This document shows positions 60,273-64,000 of a stretch of DNA of 64,000 bases, piece by piece (position 1 is the first letter of the stretch; each line of letters starts with the position of its first letter). The stretch spans positions 2,358,501 to 2,422,500 of the forward strand of contig OZ019759.1 in the NCBI GenBank assembly GCA_947034885.2, read 5' to 3'. Source of the DNA: Thuidium tamariscinum. Lineage: Eukaryota > Streptophyta > Bryopsida > Hypnales > Thuidiaceae. The notes under the pieces were generated by a model. It did no database searches, was not told the DNA's origin, and worked only from the letters and a program-made list of their open reading frames with translations. The position numbers were made by a program, and so were the translations under genes.

Positions 60273-62065
60273 CACTAGAAGAAAACTACATTGTATTTGA
60301 CAAAAAATGTGTTGTAGTCAACAGAAACATGTAGAGTGGATTGTGTTGAAGTCTCCCTTTGTTATGTGGAATTTTTCATTCTAACACAAAATTATGCATT
60401 TTACTTGTTCAATTCTGTGTTTGTGTCGTATGCGCAGTCTAGGATTTAGCACCTTTATCATATCCAAAGATGATAACATGACACGAAATATTGTCCCAAG
60501 AGATTCTAGACGTTACTATTAGTTGCGTTATCCAGTTTCTAGGCTTTTTCCCCTAGAAACACCCAAGTTATTACTTTCTTCTAGAATACAACTTTGTGTC
60601 CGGATTTCGTTTCGGATCCGTTACTTTTCCAATCCCTTCTTTCCTTCCAACTTTTGTTCTGGATCACACCTCTATCTGAATCCGTCTCTCAACCCTTTCC
60701 GGATTTCCTTTCTAGATTCGGATTACACCTTTTCTCAGATCCATCTCTATTTGGATTCCGGTTCAATCACTTAATTATCGATTTTTGATACCCCTGTATT
60801 ACTCTCAAGGGATCTTCTCTTGATCTTTAGAGGAGTAGGGATTTACCACTCATAAACCTCACACTCTCTCCTCTTAAACAAAACAACCAAAACACACAGA
60901 GACACTCAATAAATCCAAGTGTTGCAATAGAGGCAGATCCGGATCTTGACAACTTTTGGATGGATCTTGGCCGATCCAGATAGCAGGTCACTCAGGACTA
61001 TGTTCACTTATCCTTAATACAACAGCAAATTCACATACCCCTAAGTCCAAAAGGACGCACTTTTCTAGTTCCGCGGATCGATCAAATGGTTGGTAGACCT
61101 TCCAGTGGACGGAAATTTTCCTCTGGCAGCCGCTTAATTCCGCACGGATCCACCCCTGTGGTTCTGGAATCTCCTCCTACACCACTCATGGGCTTACACC
61201 GGATCACCGTTCCGACAAATTAAAGGCACTACTCGCAATCGCACAATTCCGATCCAAGTTCTAGGAAACTTGTCACTCAGTTCAGATCTCAGTTGCCTAA
61301 GCATCCAGATTCCTCCTCACCTGTCCTTCTCACCTCTCAACACTCCAAGCAAACACACCAACACACTTGGGACACCAAGTTAGAGCCAAAATGTCTGCCT
61401 AATGGCTCAGATTAGAGAAAGGAATGAAAATACAATTGAATATGCGCTAGAATGGAATGACAGGCCAACTAACTTGTCTGCCCCTAAAAACCAAAACCAA
61501 AGTCAACGCCCTAATAGGCCAAAAAGACACCGCGAAAATTAGGGCAACCAACCAGTGAAAACCCCAAGATGTCTAGAACGGTCACAACTAGCTATCCCTA
61601 AAAATCCGGAATCCCTAAAAATCCGGAATTCCTAAAATTCCAGAATTCCTAAAAATCCAGAATCTCTAGAAATCCGTAATCCGGATTCTTTCCAGATTTT
61701 TTTGGAATATGGATCATCGTTCTGGAATTTATGGTTTCGGAACCCCTTAAACGATAAAATACTCTAATCTGTCCTATTCCTATATTTAAACTTCAAAAAA
61801 AATTGAAGAATCGGACTATTCTAGCAAAATATATTCTAACTCTATATTTTGGACATTTTTGGACTGTGATAGTTTGGGTTGTTCAATTTTGTGTTGAAAC
61901 ATTGAAACGCAAAATTTTGCATTATGAAGGGAGAACTCAACACAATCCACTCTACACGTTTCTGTTAAATGCAATGCAGTCACAACACAGTCTTTATTAA
62001 GTAAAACGTAGATTTGACAAGTTTAACGTAGTTTTTAGTATGAATAGTGCAATTTTCTTCTAGTA
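60273..62065 (+). mobile_element. CACTA element 2
   Basis: The left end is CACTAGAAGAAAACTACATTG; the right end, inverted, is TACTAGAAGAAAATTGCAC (first base of the terminus mutated). Both arms then share GAAACATGTAGAGTGGATTG or GAAACGTGTAGAGTGGATTG about 50-90 bp in. Flanking 3-mers do not match (TAC and AAT). Without the insertion E it would be only about 340 bp, a MITE. Confidence 0.7.
60424..61871 (-). mobile_element. Internally deleted LTR-like element E (family of A)
   Basis: Plus-strand ends TGTCGTATGCGC and GGACTGTGATA, which match inverted element A ends (ACGACA and TGTCACAATCC, two transitions), with the 5-bp duplication GTTTG at 60419-60423 and 61872-61876. The 3' region aligns with 12.0-12.87 kb joined to 20709-21070, showing the uninterrupted form of the element 1 target site. 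The ORF is deleted. Confidence 0.9.
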
Positions 62066-62350
62066 AATAGAGGTGGAAATCATATTTTGAAAGGTGTAAT
62101 GTACCTCTCAAAGTCGAGAGGTGAATTGATAGCTATATGTTGAGATCAGTTGGTCTTGTAATAAGCCATGCCCTACATGCTTTTCAATTCAAACTAGGTA
62201 GGCATTGAGCTTCTATTTGGTGCCAATTTGTACTTCCAAGTCTTCTTATAGGATCCAAAACTATAAGGTTCTGCAAAGTCTGGAAAGGTGTTCATTTGCT
62301 ATTGTGCAAAATTGCGTTGTGGATTTTATAACATTTATTTTTCTTGTAGG
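62066..62350. other. Intron or flank of the MULE fragment
   Basis: AT-rich and non-coding, ending in the splice acceptor TTCTTGTAG directly before the MULE exon at 62351. Confidence 0.4.
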
Positions 62351-62720
62351 GAATGACTATTGACAAAATGGTAGACTTACCATCATGCAACTTATCCAAA
62401 ACCATACATAACAAATGGTTACAACAATCGGGTAATCGAGGGGATGATTTGTTTGATGCCACATATGATGTCTACATTCAAGTTTTCTTGCAAATGACGA
62501 ATCATTGATCATTTTTTAAGGGCATTACATTAAGGTCAGGGCCATCTAAAGAGGAGCTAAAGTTAAGAGGTGCAAGAAATAGTAGCGATCCAAAGAAGAT
62601 TGTAGTGACATTGAATGTACTTGGAGTCATTGATGTTGCAACCTATGTCCTACACTTGTAGGAAGAAGAAGTGTTTTGGAGTAGTAAGCAGAAGCTTGAA
62701 CTCTCCATTGGTTCAAATGG
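62351..62720 (+). pseudogene. MULE transposase fragment 2
   Basis: DLPSCNLSKTIHNKWLQQSG, then DATYDVYIQVFLQMTNH, GPSKEELKLRGARN and EEEVFWSSKQKLELSIGSNG align with the exon at 30144-30905 of the minus-strand MULE pseudogene. Two stops (TGA after MTNH, TAG after VLHL). A CACTA element truncates it at 62721. Confidence 0.75.
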
Positions 62721-64000
62721 CACTAGAAGAAAATTGTGTTTTTTCTAATGTCTAGCCCTGACATACTCATGTCCAGAGGTGAACATCTACATGTCTAGAC
62801 AGATGTGTGTATGTCAGAATGTGCATTCCAATGTCTATAGTAGATTTTTGTGTATGCTGGAGACGAAGGTGTAAAATTCTAGTGAAAAACAAGATGTGCT
62901 TCCATTGACATCGACTTTTTGCTAGCATTGGTTGAAGATAGGGTGATGTTGAAATTGATGTCTGTAGGAACGTTCATTGCCACGTCAGCTTCATTGACCC
63001 ATTTTGACTTTGGATAATTTTGTAAGAATTATTTTGGTTCAAAATAAAAATGCTACCCAAGTAAAAAAAAGGAAATGGGCAGTGACAGGAAAAATTCTGG
63101 AGGAAAAAATGATGACGTGGCTATTGATGTCACATCTGACATCAAATATTCGTGACATGGAAGACGCTATAATCTGACGTGGCATCATGCCACGTCACTA
63201 CTTTCAGGTACTACACAAATTTCATGTTCTCTTAGACGTCGGAAGAGACTTAATTAAGTCATAGTAGATGTCCTCTGAGACATTTATAAGTCTCATAAGG
63301 CACCTTGTAAGAGTGTCATGTTCATGTAGACGTTAAGTGTGACTTCAATGCGTTCCAACAGACTCTTATGAGACGATAGGATGGACCTTGTGACATTTAT
63401 GGAAATTTTTGGATGTTTTAGGTAACATATTCTAGAGTTCAGAGGTGTTTAGTGTTGTACAAAAGTTAACTCCTACTACTTGAAGTTTCATGTATTCTTC
63501 ATTAAACTCAAGCAAAGTTACTATATATAAATATAAAAGACTATGTCCAAAGTTCATCCTTAACATCCTATGCCATAACATTTTATAAAGTGGTCAAGGG
63601 ACACTAATGTTCTATCTAGCATTTAGGAGTTTGGAGAAACTCTTTCATTGCAACGAGGATTGGATCAAGATGTTCATAGTTTAAAGTCTTCTATTTTCTA
63701 TGACAACAATGACGTTTTTATAGGGTTCAAATAAGTCACATGATGTACAACAGGTGAAGCGGATGAAGTAGGATAACACAAGATGTTTCAAAAGCATTGC
63801 AATAGAGAAGTAATATAATAAGAAAGCTTGTTTCTATAGAGTATTTTCAAAGGTATTTTATGTGTGGCTATTTACCTTAATTCTTGTATTTAAGATGATT
63901 GTATTTTTACATAAAAATCTACAAAGGGCATATTTTCAATACCCTATAATTTTTGTAAATTCATTCTTGTAGGTTTTAAAATAGGGCTATGTTACATTTA
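62721..64000 (-). mobile_element. CACTA element 3, runs off the window
   Basis: Starts CACTAGAAGAAAATTGTG and matches, inverted, the right end of CACTA element 1 from 26196 back to about 24920, including the GACGTGGCA and GTCTAGACA subterminal words. Left flanking 3-mer is TGG; the other end is outside the window. Inserted in a MULE exon. Confidence 0.9.

Noticed and set aside
40900..61871. DIRS-type or Helitron elements as an explanation for the TGT...ACA copies
   Set aside because: 5-bp target duplications and TG/CA ends do not fit either group; Helitrons lack duplications and DIRS elements usually do too.

Overview
This window looks like transposon-dense nuclear DNA of a plant or other streptophyte. 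It is AT-rich overall and holds a plant-type MULE transposase pseudogene, CACTA and hAT ends with correct target duplications, CCCTAAA telomere-like motifs and GT-AG introns. I see no rRNA, tRNA, CRISPR array, bacterial operon, reverse transcriptase or integrase. Almost every gene-like stretch is a decayed, intron-containing transposon gene. I cannot name the species.

Layout. 1-1.6 kb: nothing recognised. 1.6-9.4 kb: a two-gene segment (a permuted methyltransferase-like protein, then an FCP1/NIF phosphatase-like protein) whose non-coding parts carry ten copies of one palindrome. 9.44-21.07 kb: a nest of three GC-richer elements that start TGT, end ACA (TCA in one) and have 5-bp target duplications. 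They look like giant solo LTRs, each carrying its own long ORF. The innermost two form a 7.8-kb near-perfect inverted repeat. 22.0-28.1 kb: a 138-bp satellite array split by a 4-kb CACTA element and by a 734-bp inverted-repeat element. 28.56-28.92 kb: a small hAT element. 29.5-33.5 kb: a MULE transposase pseudogene on the minus strand. 35.4-39.0 kb: a non-coding stretch with about a dozen copies of a second, unrelated palindrome. 39.4-45.05 kb: a multi-exon gene, again ending in a methyltransferase-like domain, split by another LTR-like insertion. 45.3-47.2 kb: AT-rich tandem repeats, the same 138-bp satellite again, and a foldback CACTA end. 49.8-50.3 kb: another inverted-repeat element with a 4-bp duplication. 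50.7-60.1 kb: a decayed transposon gene ending in a Ulp1/C48 protease domain, itself interrupted by a roughly 3.5-kb insertion. 60.3-62.1 kb: a CACTA-ended element carrying a deleted LTR-like copy. 62.35 kb to the end: a second MULE fragment cut by a CACTA element that runs off the window.

The most unusual signals are (1) five copies in two families of TGT...ACA elements, 1.4-3.9 kb, with 5-bp target duplications, no internal retroviral domain and a conserved 600-700-residue ORF downstream of a TATA box; and (2) two gene segments, each with its own private palindromic motif scattered through introns and flanks but not exons, and each encoding a methyltransferase-like protein. The second pattern invites comparison with transposon-encoded proteins that bind motif arrays in their own non-coding DNA, but that link is inference.
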